In this document: piece after piece, positions 50,046 to 61,330 of the stretch
How positions within the stretch are numbered: the stretch's first letter is position 1
Layout: the number at the start of each line of letters is the position of its first letter
Source of the DNA: Pseudomonas sp. Tri1
GTDB taxonomy: Bacteria; Pseudomonadota; Gammaproteobacteria; Pseudomonadales; Pseudomonadaceae
Assembly (NCBI RefSeq): GCF_017968885.1
Contig: NZ_CP072913.1
Location: 5,682,501-5,746,500 of the forward strand
Direction of reading: 5' to 3'
Length of the DNA: 64,000 nucleotides
The notes under the pieces: generated by a model
Database searches by the model: none
What the model saw: the letters and a program-made list of their open reading frames with translations, nothing else
Told to the model about the DNA's origin: nothing
Position numbers and translations under genes: made by a program

Positions 50046-50672
50046 ATGGATGACTCCGATTATTTACGCCTGCTGACCATCGCGGCCGAGCAAGCCAACG
50101 CCTTTCTCTCCAATGCACGCAAATGGGAGCGTGAGCGTTGGGTCTGCCAGCGCCTGCTGCAAGGGCTGAACGTGCCCTATCGCGCCGACGAATTCGCCCC
50201 TGCCGGGGAGCCGCCGGACGTCTTGTTTCGCGACGCCAACTTCGAGGTGTTTTTCGTCCTCGACGAAGGTCGTCGCCTCAATGACGAATGGCGCGACGAA
50301 CTGCAACGTCGCCGCAGCGCGTTCTCCCTCAGCCAACTGGTGCGCCGCGAAGCCAAGCCTAGGCGGATCCCGGCCAACGAGTTCCTGATGCGGCTGGCCC
50401 CGACCTTACGCAAGAAAGCCCACAACTACACCGAGCGCGGCATGGACCTGGGCGATCTGGACATCATCGCCTTCGCCAGCCTCAAGCGTGAAGTGCTGGA
50501 CCTCAACAGTCATTTCCCACCGCCGACCGAATACCTGCGCCAGGGTTGGCGTTCGCTGTCGCTGGTGGGGCCGACGTTTGCCCGGGTATTGTTCGCCCAT
50601 CCCGACGCGCCGGATTTTCTGCGCAGTAACCTGGGGCGCAGCATTGTGTTCGATGTCGGGATCAGCCTGTGA
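50046..50672 (+). CDS. DUF1780 domain protein
   Basis: 208 residues from MDDSDYLRLLTIAAEQANAFL; an earlier start at 50025 is open but not family-like. It has a PD-(D/E)xK-like appearance (PDVLFRDANFEVFFVLDEGRR), which would suggest nuclease ancestry; this is an inference. It is coupled to the MOSC gene, whose GTG overlaps its stop. Confidence 0.83.
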   Translation: MDDSDYLRLLTIAAEQANAFLSNARKWERERWVCQRLLQGLNVPYRADEFAPAGEPPDVLFRDANFEVFFVLDEGRRLNDEWRDELQRRRSAFSLSQLVRREAKPRRIPANEFLMRLAPTLRKKAHNYTERGMDLGDLDIIAFASLKREVLDLNSHFPPPTEYLRQGWRSLSLVGPTFARVLFAHPDAPDFLRSNLGRSIVFDVGISL

Positions 50673-51196
50673 GCCCCCTGCAAGAACTGATTGCCGCGGT
50701 GCCCCAGCAAGGCCGTGTACGCTGGATCGGCGTGCGCCCCCAGGGCCATGCGCCAATGGTTGAACTGGACGCCGTGGAGGCCCGCCTGGAAGCCGGCCTG
50801 ACGGGTGATCATGCCCGCCCCGGCGTGCGCAATGCGCGGCAAGTCACCTTGATTCAGTGGGAACACCTGGCCGTGATCAGCGCCTTGATGGGCCGCCCGG
50901 CGGATCAACCGGTGTTGCCGCAAGAACTGCGACGCAACCTTGTGATCAGCGGCATCAACCTGTTCAGCCTCAAGGGCCGGCGCTTTCGCATCGGCCAGGC
51001 GATCTTCGAAACCACCGGCTGGTGCCAGCCGTGTGCGCGACTGGAGCGCAACCTCGGCGAAGGGACGTTCCAGGCCGTGCGCGGCCATGGCGGAATCACT
51101 GCACGGGTGTTAAAAAGTGGAATCATTCGCCTGGACGACAGCCTGCGTGTCGAACCTGTTCCGGCGAGCGGCTACGCTGCTTTCAATGCCGGATAG
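50669..51196 (+). CDS. MOSC domain protein
   Basis: 175 residues from a GTG that overlaps the DUF1780 stop (GTGA). The MOSC domain includes LTGDHARPG, LRRNLVISGINLFSLKGRRFRIGQAIFETTGWCQPCARLE, with the family cysteine in CQPC. MOSC domains bind molybdenum cofactor or carry sulfur. Its partner is unknown; msrP in this window is a molybdoenzyme, but there is no direct link. Confidence 0.9.
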   Translation: MSPLQELIAAVPQQGRVRWIGVRPQGHAPMVELDAVEARLEAGLTGDHARPGVRNARQVTLIQWEHLAVISALMGRPADQPVLPQELRRNLVISGINLFSLKGRRFRIGQAIFETTGWCQPCARLERNLGEGTFQAVRGHGGITARVLKSGIIRLDDSLRVEPVPASGYAAFNAG

Positions 51197-51248
51197 CCTG
51201 ACGCTGTAGCGTCTACACATTTCGCAACGTCTACCTGACGAGGCCTTT

Positions 51249-51422
51249 ATGACCAGCCGCCTGAACCCAGAAGACCAGAAGCATGTCGAAGAGTACCTGC
51301 AACTGTCCCAGCACCGAGTCGAGCGCCGACCCTTCCGGCCGTGGATGCTCCTGGTGGTGGTACTGGCCATCACGATTGGCCTGGGCCTGTTGAGCCGATT
51401 GATCAGTTACCTGACGCTATGA
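51249..51422 (+). CDS. DUF3094 small membrane protein
   Basis: 57 residues (MTSRLNPEDQKHVEEYLQLS...). The soluble acidic/basic N-terminal half is followed by one C-terminal membrane helix (about 32-55, WMLLVVVLAITIGLGLL). This pattern matches the Pseudomonas DUF3094 family. GACGAGG lies upstream. It is just before the NADH dehydrogenase gene. Function unknown. Confidence 0.82.
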   Translation: MTSRLNPEDQKHVEEYLQLSQHRVERRPFRPWMLLVVVLAITIGLGLLSRLISYLTL

Positions 51423-51482
51423 GTTGCATTGCACTCGCTCGGGTAACGGCACCGATTTCCTTTAGCCTTGCGAGATATCCCC

Positions 51483-52781
51483 ATGACTCATCGTATTGTC
51501 ATCGTTGGCGGCGGCGCCGGCGGTCTGGAGTTGGCTACCCGTCTGGGTAAGACTCTGGGCAAGCGCGGTACGGCCAGTGTGATGCTGGTCGACGCGAACC
51601 TGACCCACATCTGGAAACCGCTGCTGCACGAAGTGGCCGCCGGCTCCCTGAACTCTTCCGAAGACGAACTCAACTATGTCGCCCAGGCCAAATGGAACCA
51701 CTTCGAGTTCCAGCTGGGACGCATGAGTGGCCTGGATCGCGAGCGCAAGAGAATCCAACTGGCCGCCACCTATGACGAGGCCGGCGTCGAATTGTTGCCG
51801 GCCCGGGAACTGGGCTACGACACCCTGGTGATTGCCGTCGGCAGCACCACCAACGACTTCGGCACCGAAGGCGCGGCGCAGCATTGCCTGTTCCTCGACA
51901 CCCGCAAGCAAGCCGAGCGCTTCCATCAGCAGCTGCTTCACCACTATCTGCGTGCCCACGCCGGGCAGACCGATGTCGTTGAGCGCATCAGCGTCGCTAT
52001 CGTCGGCGCCGGTGCGACCGGGGTCGAACTGGCGGCCGAGCTGCATAATGCCGCCCATGAACTGCACGCCTACGGCCTGGACCGCATCAAGCCGGAAAAC
52101 ATGCACATCACCCTGATCGAGGCGGGCCCACGCGTCTTGCCAGCACTGCCGGAGCGCATCGGCGGGCCGGTGCACAAGACCTTGGAAAAACTCGGGGTCA
52201 ATGTCATGACCAACGCCGCCGTCAGCCAGGTGACCGCCGACAGCCTGATTACGGCAGATGGCAAAGTGATCGACGCGAGCCTGAAAGTCTGGGCCGCCGG
52301 GATTCGCGCACCAGACTTCCTCAAGGACATCGACGGGCTGGAAACCAACCGAATCAACCAATTGCAAGTGTTGCCTACCCTGCAAACCACCCGCGACGAG
52401 AACATCTTTGCCTTCGGTGACTGCGCCGCCTGCCCGCAACCGGGCAGCGAGCGTAATGTTCCACCGCGTGCCCAAGCGGCGCACCAGCAGGCCTCGTTGC
52501 TGGCCAAATCGGTGAAGCTGCGAATCGAAGGCAAGGCCCTGCCCGAATACAAATACACCGACTACGGCTCACTGATCTCGCTGTCGCGTTTTTCGGCGGT
52601 GGGCAACCTGATGGGCAACCTGACCGGCAGCGTGATGCTCGAAGGCTGGCTGGCGCGGATGTTCTATGTGTCGCTGTACCGCATGCACCAGATGGCGCTG
52701 TACGGCATGTTCCGCACGGCGATGTTGATGCTGGGCAGCAAGATCGGGCGTGGGACTGAGCCAAGGCTGAAGTTGCACTGA
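51483..52781 (+). CDS. ndh: Type II NADH dehydrogenase
   Basis: 432 residues from MTHRIVIVGGGAGG at 51483. The FAD-binding GGGAGGLEL motif is near the N-terminus and a second Rossmann GAGATGVELAAEL near 170 is for NADH. It oxidises NADH and reduces quinone at the membrane without proton pumping. The C-terminal amphipathic region (LARMFYVSLYRMHQMALYG) should bind the membrane. Length matches the family. Confidence 0.94.
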   Translation: MTHRIVIVGGGAGGLELATRLGKTLGKRGTASVMLVDANLTHIWKPLLHEVAAGSLNSSEDELNYVAQAKWNHFEFQLGRMSGLDRERKRIQLAATYDEAGVELLPARELGYDTLVIAVGSTTNDFGTEGAAQHCLFLDTRKQAERFHQQLLHHYLRAHAGQTDVVERISVAIVGAGATGVELAAELHNAAHELHAYGLDRIKPENMHITLIEAGPRVLPALPERIGGPVHKTLEKLGVNVMTNAAVSQVTADSLITADGKVIDASLKVWAAGIRAPDFLKDIDGLETNRINQLQVLPTLQTTRDENIFAFGDCAACPQPGSERNVPPRAQAAHQQASLLAKSVKLRIEGKALPEYKYTDYGSLISLSRFSAVGNLMGNLTGSVMLEGWLARMFYVSLYRMHQMALYGMFRTAMLMLGSKIGRGTEPRLKLH

Positions 52782-52841
52782 GGAAACCGGGCCTGCCAGT
52801 GATTGCGGTGAACCAGCGGCATTGATGCCGAATGATCCATC

Positions 52842-52911
52842 GCTATCGCGAGCAAGCTCGCTCCCACAGAATGACCGCGATCAACTGTGGGAGCGAGCTT
52901 GCTCGCGATGA
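52842..52911. repeat. Inward-flank (tail-to-tail) REP pair after ndh
   Basis: ATCGCGAGCAAGCTCGCTCCCACAG then CTGTGGGAGCGAGCTTGCTCGCGATG. This pair has the opposite relative orientation to most REP pairs in the window, and the same as the pair split by the IS110 element. Confidence 0.92.
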
Positions 52912-52940
52912 GGGCAGCACAGCCAGTACTTAACCCTCAG

Positions 52941-54581
<1,641 letters not shown>

Positions 54582-54671
54582 TTATTGTTGGCCTGAGGTG
54601 GGGCTAGGCCCCTGTTGGCGGGTTATCGGCAACTTGTACGATGACTTAACACCATTTGCTTTTTCGCAGGC

Positions 54672-54708
54672 AAAAAAAATCCCCGTATCTTTCGATACGA
54701 GGATTTTC
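54672..54708 (-). terminator. Terminator of the tRNA operon
   Basis: Minus-strand stem AATCCTCGTATC-GAAA-GATACGGGGATT followed by a run of Ts, just after the last tRNA-Pro. Confidence 0.9.
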
Positions 54709-54712
54709 AATA

Positions 54713-54789
54713 TGGTCGGGGTAAGGGGATTCGAACTCCTGACATCCTGCTCCCAAAGCAGGCGCGCTACCGGACTGCGCTATACCCCG
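54713..54789 (-). tRNA. tRNA-Pro(TGG), second copy
   Basis: 77 nt with encoded CCA. The acceptor stem is CGGGGTA/TACCCCG and the anticodon loop is TTTGGGA (anticodon TGG). Identical to the copy at 54964-55040. A terminator-like hairpin ends directly at its 5' side. Confidence 0.96.
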
Positions 54790-54791
54790 GT

Positions 54792-54822
54792 AAAAAAAAG
54801 GCGACCTTCGCAAGTCGCCTTC
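54792..54822 (-). terminator. Internal terminator between tRNA-Lys and the last tRNA-Pro
   Basis: On the minus strand AAGGCGACTTGCGAAGGTCGCCTT followed by Ts forms a strong hairpin with a U-tract. The T-run is only 2 bp from the 5' end of the distal tRNA-Pro, so part of the transcripts may stop before it. Confidence 0.75.
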
Positions 54823-54882
54823 TCGATCAGCGCTTTTGGCCTCTGATCTTAAGATTCGATTCCAGCGAACTGGTTTCAAAAA

Positions 54883-54958
54883 TGGTGGGTCGTGTGGGAT
54901 TCGAACCTACGACCAATTGGTTAAAAGCCAACTGCTCTACCAACTGAGCTAACGACCC
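54883..54958 (-). tRNA. tRNA-Lys(TTT)
   Basis: 76 nt with encoded CCA. The acceptor stem is GGGTCGT/ACGACCC and the anticodon loop is CTTTTAA (anticodon TTT). Confidence 0.96.
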
Positions 54959-54963
54959 AAAAA

Positions 54964-55040
54964 TGGTCGGGGTAAGGGGATTCGAACTCCTGACATCCTG
55001 CTCCCAAAGCAGGCGCGCTACCGGACTGCGCTATACCCCG
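54964..55040 (-). tRNA. tRNA-Pro(TGG), first copy
   Basis: 77 nt with encoded CCA, identical to the copy at 54713-54789; anticodon TGG. Five bases separate it from tRNA-Lys. Confidence 0.96.
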
Positions 55041-55047
55041 ATTGAAA

Positions 55048-55123
55048 TGGCTCCGTGACCAGGACTCGAACCTGGGACCCAATGATTAACAGTCATTTGC
55101 TCTACCGACTGAGCTATCACGGA
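55048..55123 (-). tRNA. tRNA-Asn(GTT)
   Basis: 76 nt with encoded CCA. The acceptor stem is TCCGTGA/TCACGGA and the anticodon loop is CTGTTAA (anticodon GTT). First gene of the operon Asn-Pro-Lys-Pro. Confidence 0.96.
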
Positions 55124-55209
55124 ACTGATATTTCAAGTTACAACGTTGAAGCTAGCTTCAACCTCTTCTACCCTTACGCATCGCTGCGTTCGTGTGTCTG
55201 AGGCGCGCT

Positions 55210-55237
55210 ATTCTACAATCTTAAAAACCTCTGTCAA
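55210..55237 (-). promoter_or_regulatory. Promoter of the tRNA operon
   Basis: Minus-strand TTGACA (55232-55237), 16-bp spacer, TAGAAT (55210-55215), then the GC-rich discriminator AGCGCGCC expected for stringently controlled stable-RNA promoters. It is the same design as the rrn promoters at the left end. Confidence 0.9.
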
Positions 55238-55370
55238 CCCCTTAAATTGCTTTCAAGACAATGATTTGCAACTTGTTTCGGGTTGCTTCCCAAAGAGAAG
55301 TGACCCTAGGGGGTGACGTACTGCGGGGCGCACTTTACAAGCCTTTTCCTTTGAGTTCAACGGCCTGATG

Positions 55371-55401
55371 AAAAAAATGGCCTCGCAGTGCGAGGCCATT
55401 C
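55371..55401 (-). terminator. clpB terminator
   Basis: Minus-strand AATGGCCTCGC-ACT-GCGAGGCCATT with a T-run, 22 bp after the clpB stop. Confidence 0.9.
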
Positions 55402-55423
55402 CAATCACCCGATACGCGGGCTT

Positions 55424-57988
55424 TCAGTTGAAGACGATTTCGTCGTTCTCCACAGTGCCCGTCACGGTTTCGCCTGGCATGAAGCGACCGGACAGAATCA
55501 ACTGCGCCAGCGGGTTTTCGATCCAGCGCTGGATCGCCCGCTTCAGCGGTCGTGCGCCATAGACCGGGTCGTAACCCACTGCGATCAACTTGTCCAAGGC
55601 TTCGTCGCTCAACTGCAGCTTCAGCTCGCGCTCGGTGAGGCGGCTGCGCAGACGACCCAGCTGGATCTCGGTAATGCCGGCAATCTGATCACGGGCCAGC
55701 GGCTCGAAGATCACCACTTCATCCACCCGGTTGATGAACTCAGGCCGGAAGTGGGTGGAAATCGCGTCCATCACCGCAGCGCGTTGCGCCTCGCGATCAC
55801 CGACCAGTTCCTGGATCTGCGTCGAGCCCAGGTTGGAGGTCATCACAATCACCGTGTTGCGGAAGTCCACCGTACGCCCATGGCTGTCGGTCAGGCGACC
55901 ATCCTCCAACACCTGCAGCAGAATGTTGAACACATCCGGGTGGGCCTTCTCGACCTCATCGAGCAGGATTACCGAGTACGGTTTGCGCCGCACAGCCTCG
56001 GTCAAGTAGCCGCCTTCTTCATAACCGACATAACCCGGTGGCGCACCGATCAACCGTGCCACGGAATGCTTCTCCATGAACTCGGACATGTCGATACGCA
56101 CCATGGCCTCTTCGGTGTCGAAGAGAAACTCGGCCAAGGCCTTGCACAGCTCGGTTTTACCGACACCGGTCGGGCCAAGGAACATGAACGAGCCACTCGG
56201 CCGGTTAGGATCCGACAGCCCGGCACGCGAGCGGCGCACGGCGTTGGACACCGCCACCACCGCTTCTTCCTGGCCAATCACACGCTGGTGCAGCAGGCTT
56301 TCCATTTTCAGCAGCTTGTCACGCTCGCCTTCGAGCATTTTCGACACCGGAATGCCGGTCCACTTGGAGACCACTTCGGCAATTTCTTCCTCGGTGACCT
56401 TGCTGCGCAGCAACTGGTTTTCGCTCTTGCCGTGCTGGTCGACCATTTGCAGGCTGCGCTCCAGGTCCGGGATCACCCCGTACTGCAGCTCGGCCATGCG
56501 GTTGAGGTCGCCTTTGCGGCGGGCCGCTTCCAGTTCCTGGCGGGACTGTTCGATCTTTTGCTGGATCTGCGCCGAACCCTGGACTTCGGCTTTCTCCGAG
56601 TTCCAGATTTCCTCGAGGTCGGAATACTCGCGCTCATGGCGAACAATCTCTTCCTGCAACCTTTCCAGGCGTTTCTTCGCCGCTTCGTCGCTTTCTTTCT
56701 TCAGGGCCTGGGACTCGACCTTGAGTTGAATCAGGCGCCGCTCCAATCGATCGAGTACCTCCGGCTTGGAGTCGATTTCCATGCGGATGCGACTGGCCGC
56801 TTCGTCGATCAGGTCGATGGCCTTGTCCGGCAACTGGCGGTCGGTGATGTAGCGATGGCTGAGCTTGGCCGCCGCGATGATCGCGCCATCGGTGATCGCC
56901 ACCTTGTGGTGAACTTCGTAGCGTTCTTTAAGGCCGCGCAGGATCGCGATGGTGTCTTCTTCGCTCGGTTCTTCCACCAGCACTTTCTGGAAGCGCCGCT
57001 CCAGCGCCGCGTCCTTCTCTATATATTGGCGGTACTCATTGAGCGTGGTCGCGCCGACGCAGTGCAACTCGCCACGGGCCAGCGCGGGCTTGAGCATGTT
57101 ACCGGCGTCCATCGAGCCTTCGCCCTTGCCCGCACCGACCATGGTGTGCAATTCGTCGATGAACAGGATGATCTGCCCTTCCTGCTTGGACAATTCATTG
57201 AGCAGGGCCTTGAGCCGCTCTTCGAACTCGCCACGGTACTTGGCGCCAGCGATCAACGACCCCATGTCCAGGGACAGCAGGCGCTTACCCTTGAGGCCGT
57301 CCGGCACTTCGCCGTTGATGATGCGTTGGGCCAGGCCTTCGGCGATGGCGGTTTTACCCACGCCAGGCTCACCGATCAGCACCGGGTTGTTCTTGGTACG
57401 GCGTTGCAGCACTTGGATCGTGCGGCGAATCTCGTCATCGCGGCCAATCACCGGGTCGAGCTTGCCCTCTTCGGCACGCTTGGTCAGGTCGACGGTGTAT
57501 TTGTCCAGCGCCTGGCGGGATTCCTCGTGATTGGCGTCGTTTACCGCTTCGCCGCCACGCAGGTTGTTGATGGCGTTTTCCAGGGCTTTCTTGCTCACGC
57601 CTTGGCCAAGCAGCAATTTGCCGAGCTTACTGTTCTCGTCCATGGCGGCGAGCAGCACCAGCTCGCTGGAAATGAACTGATCACCCTTCTGCTGGGCCAG
57701 ACGGTCGGCCTGGTTGAGCAGCCGCGCCAGATCCTGGGACATGTTCACGTCCCCGGTCGGATTCTGGATCTTGGGCAGTTGGTCGAGTTCTTTGGCCAAC
57801 TCTTTACGCAGGCTGCTCACGTCGAAGCCCACCTGCATCAGCAGTGGCTTGATGGAGCCGCCCTGCTGCTCGAGCATGGCCTGCATCAAATGCGCCGGTT
57901 CAATACCGGGATGGTCCAGACCGACAGCCAACGACTGGGCATCGGACAGGGCCAACTGTAATTTGCTGGTTAAACGATCAATACGCAT
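55424..57988 (-). CDS. clpB: ClpB disaggregase chaperone
   Basis: 854 residues. An N-domain (1-145), a first AAA+ module (Walker A GEPGVGKT), a coiled-coil middle domain (about 410-525), a second AAA+ module (Walker A GPTGVGKT) and a C-terminal domain are in order. With DnaK it rescues aggregated proteins. It lacks the ClpP-binding loop of ClpA, as expected. A sigma32 promoter lies upstream. Confidence 0.97.
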   Translation of the reverse strand: MRIDRLTSKLQLALSDAQSLAVGLDHPGIEPAHLMQAMLEQQGGSIKPLLMQVGFDVSSLRKELAKELDQLPKIQNPTGDVNMSQDLARLLNQADRLAQQKGDQFISSELVLLAAMDENSKLGKLLLGQGVSKKALENAINNLRGGEAVNDANHEESRQALDKYTVDLTKRAEEGKLDPVIGRDDEIRRTIQVLQRRTKNNPVLIGEPGVGKTAIAEGLAQRIINGEVPDGLKGKRLLSLDMGSLIAGAKYRGEFEERLKALLNELSKQEGQIILFIDELHTMVGAGKGEGSMDAGNMLKPALARGELHCVGATTLNEYRQYIEKDAALERRFQKVLVEEPSEEDTIAILRGLKERYEVHHKVAITDGAIIAAAKLSHRYITDRQLPDKAIDLIDEAASRIRMEIDSKPEVLDRLERRLIQLKVESQALKKESDEAAKKRLERLQEEIVRHEREYSDLEEIWNSEKAEVQGSAQIQQKIEQSRQELEAARRKGDLNRMAELQYGVIPDLERSLQMVDQHGKSENQLLRSKVTEEEIAEVVSKWTGIPVSKMLEGERDKLLKMESLLHQRVIGQEEAVVAVSNAVRRSRAGLSDPNRPSGSFMFLGPTGVGKTELCKALAEFLFDTEEAMVRIDMSEFMEKHSVARLIGAPPGYVGYEEGGYLTEAVRRKPYSVILLDEVEKAHPDVFNILLQVLEDGRLTDSHGRTVDFRNTVIVMTSNLGSTQIQELVGDREAQRAAVMDAISTHFRPEFINRVDEVVIFEPLARDQIAGITEIQLGRLRSRLTERELKLQLSDEALDKLIAVGYDPVYGARPLKRAIQRWIENPLAQLILSGRFMPGETVTGTVENDEIVFN

Positions 57989-58059
57989 GGGTCACCTTCC
58001 TAATGAGCAGGCCGGACCTTGGACACATCCTGAATGAAGAAACCTGCCAGATACCGTTA

Positions 58060-58088
58060 TAGATGTGGTCGATTCTGGAAGATTCAAG
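58060..58088 (-). promoter_or_regulatory. Sigma32 heat-shock promoter of clpB
   Basis: Minus-strand CTTGAA (58083-58088), 14-bp spacer, CCACATCTA (58060-58068), near the consensus CTTGAAA-N11-16-CCCATnT. It lies about 75 bp from the clpB start. Confidence 0.78.
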
Positions 58089-58118
58089 CCGGGCGCCCTT
58101 GATACAGATCAGAGAAGT

Positions 58119-58844
58119 CTAGCGATCAATCCAGATCAGGGAGGCGAAGCGACCGGTGCGCGGATTGCGGCGGTAGGAAAAGAAGCGCGGATCCGTCACG
58201 GTACAAAGACCGCCACCGTACACGGCCGTGACACCGCGTGCCGCCAGCCGCAGACGGGCCAGCGCATAGATGTCAGCCAGGAACTTGCCAACGTTGTGGC
58301 TCGGTACAAAGGCTTGTGCCGCCTGAGGCAGTTGCGCAATGAAAGCTTCGCGCACCTCAGGCCCGACCTCGAAGGCTTGCGGACCAATGGCCGGACCGAG
58401 CCAGGCAAGGACTTCACCCACAGGCACTTCAAGGTTGTCGAGAGTGGCCTCCAGCACGCCGTTGGCCAGCCCCCGCCAACCCGCATGGGCCGCCGCGACG
58501 CGGGTGCCGGCACGGTTGCAGAACAGCACGGGCAGGCAGTCCGCCGTCATCGCTGTGCAGGCGATACCCGGCGTGGCGGTCCAGCTGGCATCGGCGGTGG
58601 CCACCTGGGTCGGGTCGGCTTCGACCACGGCAACCCCATGGACCTGCTGCAACCAGGCCGGACGCATGGCGAATCGATCGGTGAGGCGGCGACGGTTTTC
58701 GGCGACGGCCCCAGGGTCGTCACCCACATGATCGCCCAGGTTCAGGCTGTCGAACGGCGCCAGGCTGACGCCGCCCGCACGGGTGGTAACACAGGCCTTT
58801 ACCCAGGCCGGCGCGGGCCAGTCGGGTATCAGCCAGTCACTCAT
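58119..58844 (-). CDS. pgeF: PgeF, peptidoglycan editing factor (laccase-domain protein)
   Basis: 241 residues of the YfiH family. The metal-binding histidines and cysteine are visible in QQVHGVAV, TADCLPV and AAHAGWRGL. PgeF removes misincorporated serine from UDP-MurNAc peptides. It overlaps the rluD stop by four bases, so the two genes are one unit. Confidence 0.94.
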   Translation of the reverse strand: MSDWLIPDWPAPAWVKACVTTRAGGVSLAPFDSLNLGDHVGDDPGAVAENRRRLTDRFAMRPAWLQQVHGVAVVEADPTQVATADASWTATPGIACTAMTADCLPVLFCNRAGTRVAAAHAGWRGLANGVLEATLDNLEVPVGEVLAWLGPAIGPQAFEVGPEVREAFIAQLPQAAQAFVPSHNVGKFLADIYALARLRLAARGVTAVYGGGLCTVTDPRFFSYRRNPRTGRFASLIWIDR

Positions 58845-59803
58845 CCGATGAACGCCTCGCGGTCCTGCTTGAGCAGCGTCAGCAGCCAGACAAAGTCATC
58901 CGGCAACGGCGACTCCCAGCTCATGCGCTTGCCGGTGGTCGGATGGTCCAGCTCCAGGAAACGCGCGTGCAGCGCCTGGCGCGGGAAATTCTTCAGCGAT
59001 TCGACCATGGTCTGGCTGGCAGCCGGCGGAATGCGGAAGCGACCGCCGTAGGCCGGGTCACCCACCAACGGGAAGTTGATGTGGGCCATGTGCACACGGA
59101 TCTGGTGGGTACGGCCGGTTTCCAGCTTGACCCGCACGTGAGTGTGGGAGCGGAAGCGTTCGAGCACGCGGTAATGGCTGACCGCCTGCTTGCCACCCTC
59201 CATCACCGCCATGCGCTGGCGCTGCTGGCCGTGCCGACCGATGGGGGCGTTGATCTTGCCACCGGCGGTGACCACGCCGATCACGATGCACTCATAGATA
59301 CGGCTGACGCTGCGGCTTTGCAACTGAGTGACCAGTTGTGTCTGCGCCTGGATGGTCTTGGCCACCACCATCAGACCGGTAGTGTCCTTGTCCAGGCGGT
59401 GGACGATGCCGGCACGCGGCACGTTGATGATGTCCGGGACGTGGTGCAACAAGGCATTGAGCAGGGTGCCGTCGGCATGACCGGCGGCCGGATGCACCAC
59501 CAGGCCCGCTGGCTTGTTGATCACCAGGATGTCATCGTCTTCGTAGACGATGTCCAGGGCAATGTCCTGGGCGACCCATTCTCCCTGGGCCTCCTGTTCG
59601 GCAGTCAGCTCGAGAATGGCGCCGCCGTGGACGATGTCGCGCGGGCGGATCACCGCCCCATCCACAGTCAGGCGGCCGTCCTTGATCCAGGCGGAAAGGC
59701 GCGAGCGAGAGTGCTCGGCGAAGAGTTGTGCGGCGACTTGATCGAGGCGTTGGCCGCCCAATTCGGACGGCACCTCTGCGCGAAGTTCTATTTTATCGGA
59801 CAT
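58841..59803 (-). CDS. rluD: RluD, 23S rRNA pseudouridine synthase
   Basis: 320 residues from [14 protein letters not shown] at 59803; a GTG at 59824 is possible. It has an N-terminal S4 domain (about 15-80) and the catalytic domain with the aspartate in [10 protein letters not shown]. It modifies 23S U1911, U1915 and U1917. It is divergent from bamD and coupled to pgeF. Confidence 0.94.
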   Translation of the reverse strand: MSDKIELRAEVPSELGGQRLDQVAAQLFAEHSRSRLSAWIKDGRLTVDGAVIRPRDIVHGGAILELTAEQEAQGEWVAQDIALDIVYEDDDILVINKPAGLVVHPAAGHADGTLLNALLHHVPDIINVPRAGIVHRLDKDTTGLMVVAKTIQAQTQLVTQLQSRSVSRIYECIVIGVVTAGGKINAPIGRHGQQRQRMAVMEGGKQAVSHYRVLERFRSHTHVRVKLETGRTHQIRVHMAHINFPLVGDPAYGGRFRIPPAASQTMVESLKNFPRQALHARFLELDHPTTGKRMSWESPLPDDFVWLLTLLKQDREAFIG

Positions 59804-59954
59804 GCTCGGACTGGGCGTCGGCACAGCCTTTGGTTTCGGCTGCGCGCTTGTGGTTAAATACGGCGTCTTTTGCCCCGAGGCTTTTCAACGGGGCGCTCAT
59901 CATAACAGGACGGCCCCGCCCAAGACAGCGGCCGTCATAGGGACGCAAGCCGCC

Positions 59955-60971
59955 ATGCAAGTGAAACACCTGCTGCTGATCGCCATCCTCGCATTGACTG
60001 CTGCTTGCTCGTCGAAGGAAGTCGTAGACGAAAACCTGAGCGAAGTCGAGCTGTACCAACAGGCGCAGAACGACCTGGACAACAACAGCTATACCAGCGC
60101 CACGGCCAAGCTCAAGGCCCTGGAGTCGCGGTATCCGTTCGGTCGCTACGCCGATCAGGCCCAACTGGAGCTGATCTACGCCAACTACAAGAACGCCGAG
60201 CCGGAAGCTGCAAAATCCGCCGCCGAGCGTTTCATTCGCCTGCACCCGCAGCACCCGAACGTCGATTACGCCTATTACCTCAAGGGCCTGACCTCCTTCG
60301 ACCAGGACGTTGGCCTGCTGGCGCGTTTCCTGCCGCTGGACATGACCAAGCGTGACCCGGGTGCCGCGCGCGACTCCTACAATGAGTTCGCCCAGCTGAC
60401 CAGCCGCTTCCCCAACAGCCGCTACTCGCCGGATGCCAAGCAGCGCATGATCTACCTGCGCAACCTGCTGGCGTCCTACGAAATCCACGTGGCCGACTAC
60501 TACCTGACCCGTCAGGCCTACGTCGCCGCCGCCAACCGTGGCCGCTACGTGGTAGAGAACTTCCAGGAAACCCCTTCGGTGGGCGACGGCCTGGCAGTAA
60601 TGACCGAAGCGTACCAGCGCCTGCACCTGGACGAGTTGGCGGCCACCAGCCTGGAAACCCTCAAGCTGAACTACCCGGATCACCCTTCCCTGGTTGATGG
60701 CCAGTTCACCCCACGGGTCGACGAAGCCGACAACCGTTCGTGGTTGAGCAAGGCGACCCTGGGCCTGATCGAATCCCGCCCACCCCTGCCGCCGGGCGAA
60801 ACCCGCGCCAACCAGGACGTGCAGCGTCAGTTCCAGGATGCCAAGGAAGCCATTCCGAACGAGCTCAAGCCCAAGGACGAAAATGGCGACGTGATCGAAG
60901 AAGAAGAGCCTGAGAAAGAGTCCGGCGACCGCTCCTGGTTCAGCCACCTGACCTTCGGCCTGTTCGACTGA
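59955..60971 (+). CDS. bamD: BamD outer-membrane assembly lipoprotein
   Basis: 338 residues from [18 protein letters not shown] at 59955. The lipobox LTAAC marks a lipoprotein. TPR units (about 30-245) follow, then a charged C-terminal tail ([11 protein letters not shown]) longer than that of E. coli. It is essential for beta-barrel insertion with BamA. It shares the promoter region with divergent rluD. Confidence 0.96.
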   Translation: MQVKHLLLIAILALTAACSSKEVVDENLSEVELYQQAQNDLDNNSYTSATAKLKALESRYPFGRYADQAQLELIYANYKNAEPEAAKSAAERFIRLHPQHPNVDYAYYLKGLTSFDQDVGLLARFLPLDMTKRDPGAARDSYNEFAQLTSRFPNSRYSPDAKQRMIYLRNLLASYEIHVADYYLTRQAYVAAANRGRYVVENFQETPSVGDGLAVMTEAYQRLHLDELAATSLETLKLNYPDHPSLVDGQFTPRVDEADNRSWLSKATLGLIESRPPLPPGETRANQDVQRQFQDAKEAIPNELKPKDENGDVIEEEEPEKESGDRSWFSHLTFGLFD

Positions 60972-60985
60972 GGCCAAGCCATCAG

Positions 60986-61017
60986 CAAAAAGGGAGACCC
61001 AGCGGTCTCCCTTTTTT
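60986..61017 (+). terminator. bamD terminator
   Basis: Stem AGGGAGACC/GGTCTCCCT with a 4-nt loop and flanking A and T runs, 14 bp after the bamD stop. Confidence 0.9.
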
Positions 61018-61096
61018 GTGCCTGGCTTTTATTGCGCTGTGCGCCGTTCCAGTCCTTGGCTAAACTGCCTGATCACTCGCCAAAAAGCCGCCCATC

Positions 61097-61330
61097 ATGC
61101 TTCGTCTATTGATTCTGTTCGCCGTCGTTGCCTCCGCCATATGGATCTTTCGCGGGATGAAAAACAACGGTCGCACCTCACGTCCTACCCAGGAACAAGA
61201 CGCACCGCCCATGGTTCGTTGCGCCCATTGCGGCGTACACCTGCCACGTGACCGGGCCCTGGCTCTCGAACAACAGTGGTACTGCAGCCAGGCTCATCTC
61301 GAGCAAGGCCCGGGCAGTCGTGATCGCTGA
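61097..61330 (+). CDS. PP0621 family protein
   Basis: 77 residues. The N-terminal membrane segment (LRLLILFAVVASAIWIF) is followed by a zinc-ribbon-like part, with C-x2-C (CAHC) and a later WYCSQAH. The family is known by the P. putida locus name; function unknown. Its end overlaps the GTG start of pilS by 11 bp, so pilS is probably coupled to it. Confidence 0.87.
   Translation: MLRLLILFAVVASAIWIFRGMKNNGRTSRPTQEQDAPPMVRCAHCGVHLPRDRALALEQQWYCSQAHLEQGPGSRDR

Noticed and set aside
55388..57961. 857-residue open frame antisense to clpB
   Set aside because: It is a shadow of the high-GC clpB codons. The opposite strand encodes a full ClpB with all motifs, a promoter and a terminator.
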